Of a stretch of 64,000 bases of DNA, positions 22,112 through 33,337 are shown piece after piece. The stretch covers positions 124,001-188,000 of the forward strand of contig JAHBBC010000008.1 of assembly GCA_019915015.1 (NCBI GenBank). The letters are read 5' to 3'. Numbering within the stretch: position 1 is the first letter of the stretch; every line of letters starts with the position of its first letter. The position numbers were made by a program, and so were the translations under genes. The DNA is from Auriscalpium vulgare (lineage: Eukaryota > Basidiomycota > Agaricomycetes > Russulales > Auriscalpiaceae). The notes beneath the pieces were generated by a model. That model was not told the origin of the DNA, ran no database searches, and was given only the letters and a program-made list of their open reading frames with translations.

Positions 22112-25100
22112 ATGGCACACCTTGGGAAAGCTATTGCACGGCTAAGGCATGCGCTGAGCTTGACACAGCCTGGGCATCCTGATCGCTCAGATAGGCTTAG
22201 CGATCTTGCAAGTGTCTTGAAGATGCACTTTGATCAACTAGGCCAACTACCAGATTTGGAGGAAGCCATCACATTGGATAGAGAGGCACTGAGCTTGAGG
22301 CCAGTAGGCCATCCTGATCATTGCCAAAGCCTCAACAATCTTGCAATTGACTTGAGGTCCCATTTTGACCAACTGGGTGAAATGGCAGATTTAGAGGAGG
22401 CCATTGCACTGCACAGAAAGGCACTGAGCTTGAGGCCAGTAGGCCATCCTGATCGATTGCACAGCCTCACTAATCTTGTGGTTGGCTTGACAACTCATTT
22501 TGATCAATTGGGTAAAATGACAGATTTGGAGGAGGCCATTACACTGGATAGAGAGGCACTGAGCTTAATGCCAGTAGGACATTCCAATCGCCCCCTGAGC
22601 CTCAATAATCTGGCAGTTGACTTGAAATCCCGTTTTGACCAATTAGGTGGAATCACAGATCTGGAGGAGGCCATTATACTGGATAAGGAGGCACTAAGCT
22701 TGGTGCCAGTAGGCCATCCTGATTGCCCGCTAAGCCTCAACGGTCTTGCAGTCGACTTTAAAACTCATTTTGATCATCTCGGTAAAATGACAGATTTGGA
22801 GGAGGCCATTGCACTGAATAGAGAGGCACTGAGCTTGACATTAGTAGGCCATCCTAATCGACCTGTACACCTCAGCAATCTTGCAGACTACTTGAAAACT
22901 TATTTTGACCAAACAGGTGAAATGGCATATCTTGAGGAGGCCATTAAGCTGAATAGGGAGGCACTGAGCTTGAGGCCAGTAGGCCATCCTGATCGCTGCA
23001 GTAGCCTCACTAATCTTGCCACTGCATTGTCCACACAGTTCCATCAACTAGGTGAGATGCCAGATCTGGAGGAAGCCATCACACTGGATAGAGAGGCATT
23101 GAGCTTGATGTCAGTAGGCCATCCTGATCGATCACAAAGCCTCAATAATCTTGCATTTCACTTGAGATCACATTTTGACCAATTGAATGAAATGGCAGAG
23201 CTGGAAGAGGCTACCGCACTGGATAAAGAGGCACTGAGTTTGAGGCCAGTGGGGCATCCTGCTCGCCCCAACAGCCTCAACAATCTTGCAGTTGACTTGA
23301 ACTCTCATTTTAATCAACTGGGTGAAATAGCAGATCTCAATGAGGCCATTTTGTTGTATAATGAAGCATGCAATACATACAGCCTAGGGCACCCAGGGAA
23401 AATCATCAGCCTTAGAAATCTGGCTCGAACACTGTTAAAGAAAGAGAGTAAATTGGGAGCTAAATCAGAGCTGGCTGACGAGGCATGGGAGATATTTGAA
23501 CAGGCTAGTGACTATATTCATGCCGATACAACCAGTAGACTCAGGTGTGCCTCAGAATGGGGTAGTTCTGCTCATGAGTATAAACACCAGTGCACTGTAA
23601 CTGCATATGAGAAGGCTTTAGGATTACTTGAGCAGTGTTTGATTGTCCGTCCAACACTAGAACTGCAGCATAGTTTCTTTCAGACTGTTCAGAGCACCTC
23701 AGTATTGTCCTCAAATGCAGTCTCATGGGCAATTGAGCTTCAGCAGCTCCAAGAAGCAGTACAGTTATGGGAACAGGGTAGAGGAATCTTATGGTCCAAG
23801 ATGAAAGACTACAGATCTGATCAAATTGAGCTACTGAAAATTCATAATGCACTTCTTGCTGAGCAATTTGAAAATCTCACTCAACAGCTAGATCAAATTT
23901 CCACAAGATCTTCTCAAATTCACTTGTTAAGTAAACAACTTCAAGAGAATCAATGGGCAGCAAAGAGAGCATTGAATAATAGGTGGTTTGACCTTCTCAA
24001 GAATATACAAAGCATAACTGGTTTTGAGACATTTTTGAAAGCTCCACTCTTTTCAAGGATTGCCCATGTAGCTTCAGAGGGTCCTGTTATTCTAGTCAAT
24101 CTTTCCAGCCATCGCTCAGATGCTCTCATTCTGCATGATGTTAATTCTGATCCTATTTGTGTGTCCTTGCCTGACGTGAAAGATGTCACAGTATTTGCAA
24201 GAATTAATAAGCTGTCAGAAAGCTTGAAGTTAGGGTCCCCTGCACAAAATTCTCAAAAAGAGCCTCAACAAGAGCAACAGGCAATCCGTGATGATGCAAG
24301 TATGGATGAGGTGCTTGTAGACATACTAAGACAATTGTGGAAATATATTGCATTCCCTGTTCTCATGAAATTGAATGACCTTGGATTTGGCAAGGGCTCC
24401 AGAATATGGTGGTGCCCATCAGGCAAACTATGCACACTCCATTTGAAAGGCACACCAACCCACAGCAGCAACTCTCACAGAAATATGTTCACTCATATAC
24501 TCCCACACTTAGCTCACTCATAAGAGCTAGAGAAAATGTTGTTGCAAGAGTAGAAGGAAAATCTCCCAATATACTTGCCATAGCCACCAGCTCTCTAGAC
24601 AGGGTGTATGAGGAAATTGAGGTTATGCAAATAGTGGGATGCAAAGCTCAAGAACTGGTTGAAAATGCAGTCACTCATAGCACTATGCTAGAGGGCCTTT
24701 CAAGATGCCCTTGGGTTCATTTTGCTTCTCATGGTCATATTGATACAGAGCAACCTTTCAAGTCATCATTTGAGTTGTATAACAATGCTAGATTCACCAT
24801 CCTAGATCTTGTGAAAGCCAAAGTGCCCAATGCTGAGTTGGCTGTTCTGTCTGCTTGTCATACTGCAGCTGTTGACAAAGACAATACTCCAGATGAGGGG
24901 ATCAGCCTTGCAGCTGGCATGCAATTCTGTGGATTCAGAGGTATTGTTGGAACATTGTGGGCAATGGATGATAAGGATGGACCTCTGTTGGCACAGGAAT
25001 TCTACAAGAGAATCCTCCATCCCAAGGACAAGCCAGTTGATTTCAAAGATGCAGCAAATGTTCTCAAAAATGTGACAAAGGAGATGAGAAGGCAGAATGT

Positions 25101-25143
25101 TCCACTTCATCGCTGGGTTCCTTTTGTTCACATTGGAGCATGA
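22112..25143 (+). pseudogene. TPR-CHAT protein (caspase-like), frameshifted
   Basis: CHAT domains are caspase-like peptidase folds, often joined to TPR repeats in signalling or cell-death proteins. From 22112 the frame encodes ten 44-aa TPR units with the signature LEEAI-LDREALSLRPVGHPDR, then a helical linker (AVQLWEQGRGILWSKMKDYR). The start of the CHAT domain follows (SRIWWCPSGKLCTLHL). Between about 24450 and 24490 the frame changes by one. Beyond this, the second frame carries SYTPTLSSLIRA, the catalytic His in HFASHGHID, the catalytic Cys in VLSACHTA and the closing RGIVGTLWAMDD. No GT-AG intron of suitable length bridges the two, so a one-base indel (or sequencing error) is the simplest explanation. 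The catalytic pair is retained. The region is clearly richer in A+T than its neighbours. The true start could lie further upstream. Confidence 0.85.
22150..23420 (+). repeat. Coding tandem repeats of 132 nt (TPR units)
   Basis: Ten successive units of about 132 nt (44 codons) are visible, marked by recurring CCAGTAGGCCATCCTGATC and GAGGCACTGAGCTTG. Several units are close to identical at the nucleotide level, which points to recent expansion or gene conversion within the array. Confidence 0.85.
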
Positions 25144-25939
25144 TCATTACCATCCTTGATCTGCAAGTAGTACATGAGTGAGTATTTTCTTCTTTTTCTT
25201 GTCCAAGGCCTGGTGGACTTACCTTGGTAGGGGCACAAGGACTGCATGTTCATAAAGTGTGTTTAAAGGACTTGCCTATTCTGTACTGTATGTATTCACT
25301 ATACATGTTTTGTCCAATCATGAATTCATCCTGTTGTGATACATAACAATTGTACAGGGACTCGTCACTAGTGCAGATAAGGCAGGGCACTGCCGCTTGT
25401 TTCAGGAAAAGTTGCAGACATACCAGCACAGGTAAGGCCATGGACAAGAGAGAGTCCTGAAGATGGGGATATACGAAAGTGCAGTGCGACTAGGAATCCG
25501 AGTGAATAGACTTGTGTGCAACAGTGCAGAAGAGGAGAGGCATTCATGTTTTGGCTGGGAGATTCATGGGAAGACTGAAAGCGGCGATGTCAGTGGAAGC
25601 GGGTGCTGTGTGTGGAGGGCATGCAAGCACGAGTGGGGAGTCAGTGTTGTATCTTCACTCGTCAGCGCACTGCTCACCTCATATTCAGGCCTACTCAATC
25701 GGCCGTCCCACGATCTTGCTGCGACCACACCGTACGTCGACGACGCGCAAGGGCCGGCGTTGGCGCCAATTTCGGCTGCGCTGCAGCCTGCTGCTGTAGC
25801 CGCTTGGACATGGCCTGTCGACGGCTGGAAGAACAACATCTGCCCGCATCATGAGCACAGGTGACAATAACATAAGAGCGATGCCAGGTCAAGCCTCATG
25901 TGTAACCTCAGTATACCTTGCTGTATCCTTCGGCCGCCG
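25144..25939. other. Intergenic, no gene seen
   Basis: Between the CHAT stop codon and the 3' end of the next minus-strand gene I see only short frames with no domain or consistent splice sites. No strong repeat is apparent. Confidence 0.4.
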
Positions 25940-26950
25940 TCAGTCTTTGACGATCAGCTTGTCCGGCGTGTCGGTGATGACCTGCACGTCCGCACCCTGC
26001 ACTCTCTTCACCGCGCGCTCCAGTGCCTGCCGCTCTGCGCCGACGTGACCGAGCAAGACATGCACACACATCCGGCAGAGGTATCTGCCTCAGCCCACGA
26101 ATTCCAAGCACCCAGGCTGCGTGTTCACCCTTTGGCATATTCCGGAACTGAGCGCGCTCCGCCTGCACCCCGTCGCTCAGCGCCTGCTGCGGATCCTGTC
26201 CTGGCAGGTGCGCGGCGGCGCTGCTTGCGAAACACACCGCGCGCAGTTTCTTCGCCCTGCACATGTCGTGCTCCGCGTGGCCCATTGTCAAGATGTGCTC
26301 GAGGATGTCCGCTGCCTCGGCGTACGCCTCCACCGCCTCAGCGCGCTTGCGGCGGGTGTACATCGTGTTGCCCTGCAGATTGCAGCTCTCCGCGCACTCG
26401 AAGAAATAGACGGCATTTTCGTGCGCATGGGCGCGCGTCTCATAGCAGTAGGTGAAGGGCGCGGGGAGCGCGGCGAGGAAGGGCATGAGCTTCGCGGCGT
26501 ACGGGAGGAAGGCGGGTGTGAGCCGCAGAACTGGGCTGGCGCGGCGTTGGTGATGCAGGCGCGGACAAAGCTGGAATGCGAGAATGAGCGGCGCGGGCAG
26601 AGAGAGAAAATCAAGATGCGCACTTGAGGACGACATCAGCAGAAGGCGTGCGGTCGCCGATGAAGCTCGCGGGCCGTCGTATATAAGTATTCCAGCGCGC
26701 CTTGCAATGAGCCCCTAGCGGTGCTGCGTGTTGGCGGCGTCCTCGCCGCTCTCGTTGACGGAGTCCCCAGTCGGAGATGGTCATCAGCCACTCCACGTCG
26801 GGCTGCACAGCACAGCTTAGCGAACAAGCGTGCGAGTGCCTGGTGTGGGATGAGCGAGATGCAGGCCACGAGGGCGGTGAGCTCACCTCGGATGCGGCCA
26901 GGTCGTGCGTGTTGTACTCGACCCAGTCGCAGTTGCGACACAGGGTGGAC
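25940..26950 (-). CDS. TPR family paralog H1
   Basis: This is a member of the six-gene TPR family of this region; function unknown. The last two exons are clear: an exon ending ...RNMPKG at 26129, a 44-bp intron (26085-26128), then YLCRMCVHVLLGHVGAERQALERAV to the stop at 25940-25942. The TPR-like part reads AVEAYAEAADILEHILTMGHAEHDMCRAKKLRAV. Its upstream domain has LRLTPAFLPYAAKLMPFLAALPAPFTY, which aligns with the AAFTPYAD...PEPFTY block of H2. The 5' end is uncertain: coding-like fragments (DVEWLMTISDWG, CDWVEYNTHDL) lie at about 26750-26940, separated by probable introns. It is transcribed away from H2. Confidence 0.6.
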
Positions 26951-27573
26951 AAAAAAAAAAAGCGAAGGCGGTGTTCTAGACAGTTTCTATGCCCCAGCAG
27001 ATGTATGCGTCTTCGGCATTCTATGGAGCCCAACAGAAGTCATGTCGCCTGCCGTCGAAGATCTGGGATTCGTCATCTTCGCGGCGGAGCGCACGCTTTC
27101 AAGAAATGCGCTGGATACTTCACCACAATCCCGACGATGGAATGACTATGGCTTCAAGTTGACTCAAGCTTGCTGGTTGAGGCTGCTTGTCGACGTCGTC
27201 GCGAAAAGTTTCGCGTCCCCGGGCCGCGTCCGGAGCGGTCTCACGCTTTTGTCGTCACATTTTCTGCCTCTCCTCCTGCCAGGACTCACCTGCCTTTACC
27301 TTGCCGCCCTGTTGACCCTAGCGACGCAGACAACGCCAGAACACACCTATTTTTGCAGTGTGATTCCAGGAAGACCCTCCTTGTGCCGCTGAGATGGAGG
27401 ACGTGTCACCAGTGCCGAGTTGGCGTCGAAGGCTCAGCGATGATCTCGCTCTGACAGCGAGCACCTCCGACTGATTCTCATTTTAATGCGCATATAAGCT
27501 GACGCATCGTCGCAACTACGCCTGCACCTGCTTGTCCTCTTGTCCTCGAAGCTCCCGCTCGATCCCTCGCGCC
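26951..27573. promoter_or_regulatory. Upstream region of H2, conserved with that of H6
   Basis: From about 27370 to the ATG, the sequence closely matches the region upstream of H6 (minus strand, about 36040-36280). Shared blocks include AGGCTCAGCGAYGATCTCGC, the TATA-like CATATAAGC, CGACGCATCGTCGC and TGCTTGTCCTCTTG. Both end in CCATGGCTGCCAC, so the duplication includes the promoter. Nothing gene-like is seen in 26951-27370. Confidence 0.65.
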
Positions 27574-28707
27574 ATGGCTGCCACCGAGGCGAGCATCTTC
27601 AACTACGACTCTATCGATGTGCGTCTGTTCTACATATCACCCTTTGTTAGCTCGTCTCATGATTCCGGGTGCCCTACAGACCTTCGTCGATGAAATGACA
27701 TCGTAAGTTGCCACTATCTCTTTGGCCGCCTCCGTTGAGACAGCATGCATGCAGATACGCAGCGATGCCCGCGCTCGAACGCCCCGCGATCCATACCCAC
27801 TTCACTGGGTGGAAGATGGACCCCGACGACGACTCCAGCGTGTGCTGGCAGATGACTCTGATTGACAAAGGGCCCGTTGACCCGATGGACGGCGCCGCCC
27901 ACCGCTTCGCGTTCACCTGCCAGGATTTGACGCCGCCGGGGACTGGGGGCATTATCTACGCACAGGAAGCTACCTGCGTTGGCCAGCCGCCCCCCGCTTT
28001 AGTGCTAGTGTACGTCGTCCGCGCCGTACAGTCTATTGTATCACTTACACATCCCAGCCTTGTCTGTCGCGCTCTCATCGTCAAGGAGCCCATGCTTCCT
28101 TCCTCGTTTAAACTCTCCGCCGCCTTCACTCCGTATGCCGATATCCTCACGCCCTTACCTGTCCGCCGTCCCCGAGCCGTTCACCTACATAATCATGAAG
28201 CCGGAGGTAGCACGCGCCTTGGGCTTGCAGTCCACCGCGCTGGCCGGGAAGGCGAAGGAAGCAGGCAACCGCGCCTACGCGCTGAACGACCGCGCCAAGG
28301 CGGTCGCAGCGTATCGCACCGCGGAGGTGATGCTCGTGCAGGTGCTGGCGCTGGGGCACGGGCGCGCGGAGCTCGCGCATGCCCGGCGCCTGCGCGCGGT
28401 CTCTCTGGCGAACTGCGCGGCTGCGTATATGTTGGATGGGCCGGACCAGGACGCGGGGAAAGCGCTGCGCGAGGCGCAGGAGGCGGAGCGTGAGGACGCG
28501 GGGTACATCAAAGGGTAAGTTCGCGCGCTCGGTCTAGGTGGGCAGGCGGGCTGACACGGGCGGCGCAGGTACCTCCGCCAGATGCGTGCATATGTCGCAC
28601 TCGGCGACGTCGCACAGGCACGGTGCGCCCTCGAGCGCGCGCGCAAGTGGGCGCGGGGCACGGATGTGAACGCCATCGCGGACGCGCTGGCGGCGCTGCG
28701 GGGGTGA
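27574..28707 (+). pseudogene. TPR family paralog H2, one-base frameshift
   Basis: Exons are 27574-27618, 27680-27702, 27755-28009, 28058-28514 and 28569-28707. The N-terminal domain starts MAATEASIFNYDSID and contains YAAMPALERPAIHTHFTGW and VCWQMTLIDKGPVDPMDG. The C-terminal half has TPR-like helices (AGNRAYALNDRAKAVAAY, then ARRLRAVSLANCAAAYML) and ends YLRQMRAYVALGDVAQARC. Inside exon 4, at about 28150-28160, the frame changes after FTPYADIL. Alignment with H6 shows one extra base in H2 (CCTTACCTG against CCTTCCTG). Without it the protein would be continuous. Function is unknown; the family looks like a lineage-specific TPR group. H6 is its closest paralog. Confidence 0.75.
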
Positions 28708-29249
28708 TCGTCGGACGATCCGGTGCATGGCCGATACCGCGATGGTCGCTGAAGCCGTGGAACGAGCGCAGAAAGCTAGATGAACGCTACAGCAAGAAGG
28801 TCTTCTCGACGGAGCGAAGTGTATTACAAGAGAACAAGTGAGAATATCGAATACGTGAAATGAGTTTTCGTATGTTCTGCCATTACCATGCGATATCTGC
28901 ATAAACCGCATGGTGAGCTTCCACGCGTCTCCGACTTCTACCAGTGATCCTCGCTGTCATGCGAAGGCGAAACGATCATGTCTGAAAAGAGAAACTCCCC
29001 CGCGACGTCGACCGCGCCTTCCTCTCCTCTACCCGCCACAGTCATGCAACCCGAGCATATCACCTTTGACGATGGACCCGTCGAAGTACATGGCGCTATC
29101 CTCCCAGGAGCCCTTGTTCTTCTTGCTGACCCTTTGCACCCACTAGCTCATCATGTCTCAGCTCCCGGACGTCCTAAACGTATCTGACTTATCCTCGTAC
29201 CTCGCCTTCCCAGCCGCACGCTCACTGCTTATCGCGCATACATAGCTGC
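28708..29249. other. H2 3' flank and unresolved 5' region of H3
   Basis: The stretch 28780-28970 matches the 3' flank of H6 (reverse complement of about 33870-34040), for example in CTACAGCAAGA and ACAAGAGAACAAGT. The 5' exon or exons of H3 probably lie in 29044-29250, where short frames begin with ATG, but I could not fix them. Confidence 0.45.
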
Positions 29250-30295
29250 ATGGCGAGGAACATGGAACTCCGCGACGCGCAGAGCGTGAATGCCGAGCTG
29301 CTCGCGTACGACTACGCCGCGCTCACAGTCGTGCCCGGGACGCTGTGGATGATGATTCTGTCCACCCCCGGCGCCGTCAAGTTATCCGCGGGCGCGCAGG
29401 GGCTCAAGGAATCTCGTCAAACCGAGCTGGACTGCAACGACGCGCTGGCGGCGAGCACTGTGCGGTTCCGGCAGAACGTGTACGAGGAGGGCGCAGCGCT
29501 GTCGGAGAGTGTGCTCATGTGCGTACGCGTGTCCTCTGCTCGCGATAAATCACTCATGCGCTACACAGGTTCGTGCGCCGCTGCATCGCGAGACCCTTCG
29601 CCCAGCATAAGCCCACCATCCCCGCGGTGATGCTCTTCTCCGATCTCTTCATTCCCCACCTGCCCGTCCTCGAGCCCTTCCTCGACGCCCTCCCTGCGCC
29701 GTTCAAGTGGCAGATCGCCGGCCGCCCCGACCCCGATCCCGACCCCGTTAGCGTCATGGGACCCATCGCGCCGCCGTCCGCCACGCCACAGCCCACCGAC
29801 TCGACTGACCCCGCCGCGCTCATCCAGTTCGCCTGCGAGCGGAAGGACGCGGGGAACACAGAGTACGAGCTGCGCGAGCACGAGCGTGCGGTGCAAGCCT
29901 ACACCCAAGGCATCGACGCGCTCGACCTGCTCGAGCCGCAGCACGTCGGCGCACCGGAGCGCCGCCTGCGCGCGGTGCTGCTCGCGAACCGCGCCGCCGC
30001 GCATCTGATGGGGGGCGACGTGGATGCGGTATTGCGGGATGGGCGCGCTGCGGAGGAGGCAGATCCTACGTATGCCAAAGGGTGCGTTCGTCTAGCTTTG
30101 TGCGGGGCGGGTTGGTCATGAATCCCACCACTTTGCGTTTGGGCAAATAGGTATATACGCCAGGCGCGCGCGCTCGAATTCGAGATGCAGGGCCCGGAGG
30201 ACGACGACGACGAGTGGCGCGCGGTGCTTGAGCGCGGGCTGAGATGCGTGAAAGGGAAAGATGCATCGGCCATCAGGAATATGCTGGATGCCTAG
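29250..30295 (+). CDS. TPR family paralog H3 (5' end uncertain)
   Basis: Clear exons run from about 29250 to 29518, then 29569-30081 and 30151-30295. The N-terminal domain reads VNAELLAYDYAALTVVPGTLWMMIL, then VRRCIARPFAQHKPTIPAVMLFSDLF and LEPFLDALPAPFKWQI. TPR-like helices follow (KDAGNTEYELREHERAVQAY, then RLRAVLLANRAAAHLM, then AAEEADPTYAKG), ending YIRQARALEFEMQGPEDDD and a basic tail. No internal stop or frameshift is seen in these exons. H4 is its close paralog in mirror orientation. Function unknown; no enzyme motif visible. Confidence 0.68.
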
Positions 30296-30732
30296 GAAGA
30301 GGACAGGGCGGTTGTTCTGGTGGGCTCACTTGTGTCTGCGGAGCATCGTGCTCAAATTTGCGTTATTCTTTCCTTGCTATTGCTGACCTGCAAGTCATTC
30401 TGCCTCGAGCACCGGGCCGCTCCCGCTTGGACTTTTGAAGCTTGAGGCCTGAAAGAATTCAGACCGCGATCTGCTCGTCGCACAGCGGCTTTTCAGCTCG
30501 CGTGGGTCGCTGGCGATGGATGGTGGGATGGTCTGTCGTCCTCCCGCAAATAACGTTTGCTCACGCGTCAAGGGTAGATACAAGAGCTTCCGTGTCGACT
30601 GAATCCATGAGGCGATTTAGATATCCTTGTCAGCAAATATCGCGTTCTTCCAGGACCGGAAAGTTTGTATTGCAGGGTTCTCATATTGCTTCAATGACAG
30701 CAAAAACGCATGCACGCACAGCTGAACCTGCC
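30296..30732. other. Convergent intergenic region between H3 and H4
   Basis: This 437-bp stretch lies between the 3' ends of H3 and H4 and is the likely axis of the mirrored gene arrangement. No gene is seen. Confidence 0.4.
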
Positions 30733-32015
30733 TCAGACTCCTTCCCACGTATCTAGCCTGAGCGCACTCTTCACAGCCAACAAATCCGCCCCATACACGA
30801 AGCCCAACGCGCGCTCGAGCACCGCACGTCTTTCGCCTGTCTCACCTGGCAGCATCTCATGTGCACGCGCCTGCCGGAAATACCTGGGCAAACACACGCA
30901 GAAGTGAGCTCCCGGCGGCGCACGGAACATCCCAGACACGGTACGCACCCTTTCACATACGTCGGATCCGCCTCCTCCGCAGCGCGCCCATCCCGCAGCG
31001 CCTCTTCTGCACCATGATCCAGCAGATGCACTGCCGCGCGGTTCGCAAGCAGCACTGCACGCAGGCGGCGGAACGGCGGAAGGATGCGCTCCGGCGCACT
31101 TGCGAACGCCTCACAGAGCGCCTCGACCCCTTCCGTGTACGCTTTCACCGCGCGCTCGCGATGGTGCAGCGCGTACTCCTCGTTCCCCTCCTCCTTCCGA
31201 TAGCAAACCAACCGGACGAGCACGTCGAAAGCTGGCAGGTCGTGCTGGGCACGTGCCAATTCGGGGTCTTCAAGCAAGCCGATTATCTATTTGAATGGCG
31301 CGGGGAGGCTGTTTAGGAAAGGCTCGACGGCGGACATGTGTAGGCTGAACTGGTTGGAGAAGAGCATGAGCGCGGGGAGGGCGGGCTGCTGCGGGGCGTT
31401 GGGATACGCGATGCAGCGGCGCACGAATCTGCGTGAGCAGCGGGAGAGTAAGTACGGTGATGCCAGCACGAGAAGATAGGTGATGCGTACGCGAGCACGC
31501 CCTGAGACAGCGACGCGCCCTCTTTGGTGAACAGGTATTGTGACGACCGCATCGCGCCCGTGGCTGCGTCGCGACACTCTAGCATGGTTTCGTGTTCCAT
31601 GTTGTTAAACTGAGGTCCTGCTGCGGCGGTGAACTTGACACCGGTAAATTCGCCGCGGTCCTCCAGCGCGATCATCCACATAGTCCCGGGCACGATTTTT
31701 GGCGAGAGCACGGCGTAGTCGTACACGATGAGCTCGGCCTGCACCCTCGCGTGTTTGCTGCCGTCCATGAGCGCGCGCACTTCAGGGCGGTGCATATTAT
31801 CAACAAAATGTCTCTGTGTCTGCGTCGTGAGCGCGGACGGGGACGGGAAGGTGGGGCGATACAACGTACTGGACATAGTTGGTGTTCGGCCCCATCTCAG
31901 AGAGGAATTTCTGGTAGGCGTCGACGGTCAGTGGAGCGGACGGAGTTCTGAGAGAATGTTTAGCTACCTCGCAGGCATGCCGGTCATAAGCAACAACTTT
32001 CTCGTCAGACTGCAT
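30733..32015 (-). pseudogene. TPR family paralog H4 with a premature stop
   Basis: The minus-strand model starts at MQSDEK (32015), with introns, then TVDAYQKFLSEMGPNTNYVQ and ELIVYDYAVLSPKIVPGTMWMIAL. After a further intron come VRRCIAYPNAPQQPALPALM and FLNSLPAPFK. The next codon (plus-strand 31287-31289) is TAG where H3 has TGG. Beyond it the same frame stays open and clearly coding (LEDPELARAQHDLPAFDVLV, then EEGNEEYALHHRERAVKAY), ending at 30733. So this copy carries a nonsense mutation at a conserved Trp; alternatively an unrecognised intron removes it. Function of the family is unknown. Confidence 0.72.
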
Positions 32016-32359
32016 GATGTGCGGGCGGGCTGTAGCGCTGCAGCTGGTCAGTGCTTGTCGTTGTCGCGCCACGTGCTCTTATAATTTTATAATAAACACA
32101 TCCCATGACGATCCACCGCCTCGTGACAGCGAAGATCGGTGCGAAGCTCACCGCGCCCATTGTGCGGAGATTGTGACCAAAACATATAAATGACTGAGAG
32201 ATTCGTTAGATATTGTGCCGTCCGCAGGCCCATCCCCGTTTGTTATATGCGGTGTACATTGAGCTCTGTCGATGAAGCCGACATCTTGCTGAAGCGTCGT
32301 CCAATAAATTCTGGCGTACTTCAGGGCCAACTCCACGACGCCTGCGTTCGCCTGATGGA
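32016..32359. other. Intergenic between H4 and H5
   Basis: It holds the H4 promoter and the H5 3' flank. A TATA-like TATAATTTTATAATAAACAC lies near 32079-32098. No gene is seen. Confidence 0.4.
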
Positions 32360-33337
32360 TCAGTCCGACTTCGACAACGCCGCCAACGCGTCCGCAACGA
32401 TCTGCACATCCGCGCCTTGCGCTCGCTTGCTCGCGCGCTCCAGTGCGCCTCGCGCCTGCACAGCGTCGCCCAGCGCGAGATGCGCGCGCATCTGGCGGAG
32501 GTACCTGCGTCGCCCAAAGTCGTCAGCGCGAGTCTATCCAGCCAGCGCACACCGCGACGCACCCTTTCACATATCCCGGGTCCTTACGCTCCGCGGCCAG
32601 CCCGTCACGCAGCGCGCTCTCCGCGTCCATCCCCGGCCCGTCCAGCAAATACGCCGCGGCGCGGTTCGCCAGGGATACCGAGAGCAGCGTGCGCACGCGC
32701 AGCATCTCCGCGTCCCCGTATCCGAGCACCAGGGTGATGGCGAGCGAGTCCACTGCCATGTCGTATGACGAGAGCGCCGCATCGCGATTGCGCTCGGCGA
32801 ACGCGGCGTTGCCCGCTTTCTTATAGCTTTCGGCCATGGTGGCGAGCATGGTAGAGTTCATGCGCGCCATTGCGGGGACGTTGACCTCGTACGTGATGCC
32901 TGCGGGTAGAGGTTCGAGGGCGTTCGCAAGGTCGACGACGTACGGTGTGAAGGCGGCGCAAAACCGGAGAGAGGGGGGTATCGGCCGCGGCACCCACGCT
33001 GCGATGGCGCCACGCACGTAGCTGCATGGCCATCAGCAACGCTAGCGTACACAGTAAACACCACGTACTCGACCACGATGCTGGCGGGCGGCATGCCGAC
33101 GCCGATGATGTCCCACATGTAGCTGACTCCGCCCGGATTGGTACGGTCGTCGCAGAGGAGTACGAAGTGGTGCTTTTTGCGCTTGCCTTCGTCGTGCACA
33201 TCGACGGGCCCGAGGTCCACCAACCCGATCGTCCAGTATACATCGCCGGATTGGACGGTGCAACCCCGGGTCGAGACGGCGATGTCGGGTGGTTTGGGTC
33301 GAGCGCTGGTTCTGTTGGCGCGGTGTCGTTGATGCAT
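32360..33337 (-). CDS. TPR family paralog H5
   Basis: I take the start at MHQRHRANRT (33337). The N-terminal domain has SGDVYWTIGLVDLGPVDVHD and GGVSYMWDIIGVGMPPASIV, aligned with VCWQMTLIDKGPVDPMD in H2. A 47-bp intron (33022-33068, donor GTACGT) leads to YVRGAIAAWVPRPIPPSLRF and CAAFTPYVVDLANALEPLPA. TPR-like helices follow (KKAGNAAFAERNRDAALSSY, then LLSVSLANRAAAYLLDGPG). A last intron precedes YLRQMRAHLALGDAVQARGA and the stop at 32360-32362. No lesion is seen, so this may be an intact family member. It diverges most from the others in the N-terminal domain. Function unknown. Confidence 0.68.

Noticed and set aside
22150..23420. CRISPR-like array or satellite
   Set aside because: The regular 132-nt period is coding TPR repeats without spacers.
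24406..24500. Intron joining the two TPR-CHAT frames
   Set aside because: The GT-AG pairs I tried here have lengths divisible by three, which do not change the frame, and they would remove conserved CHAT residues.
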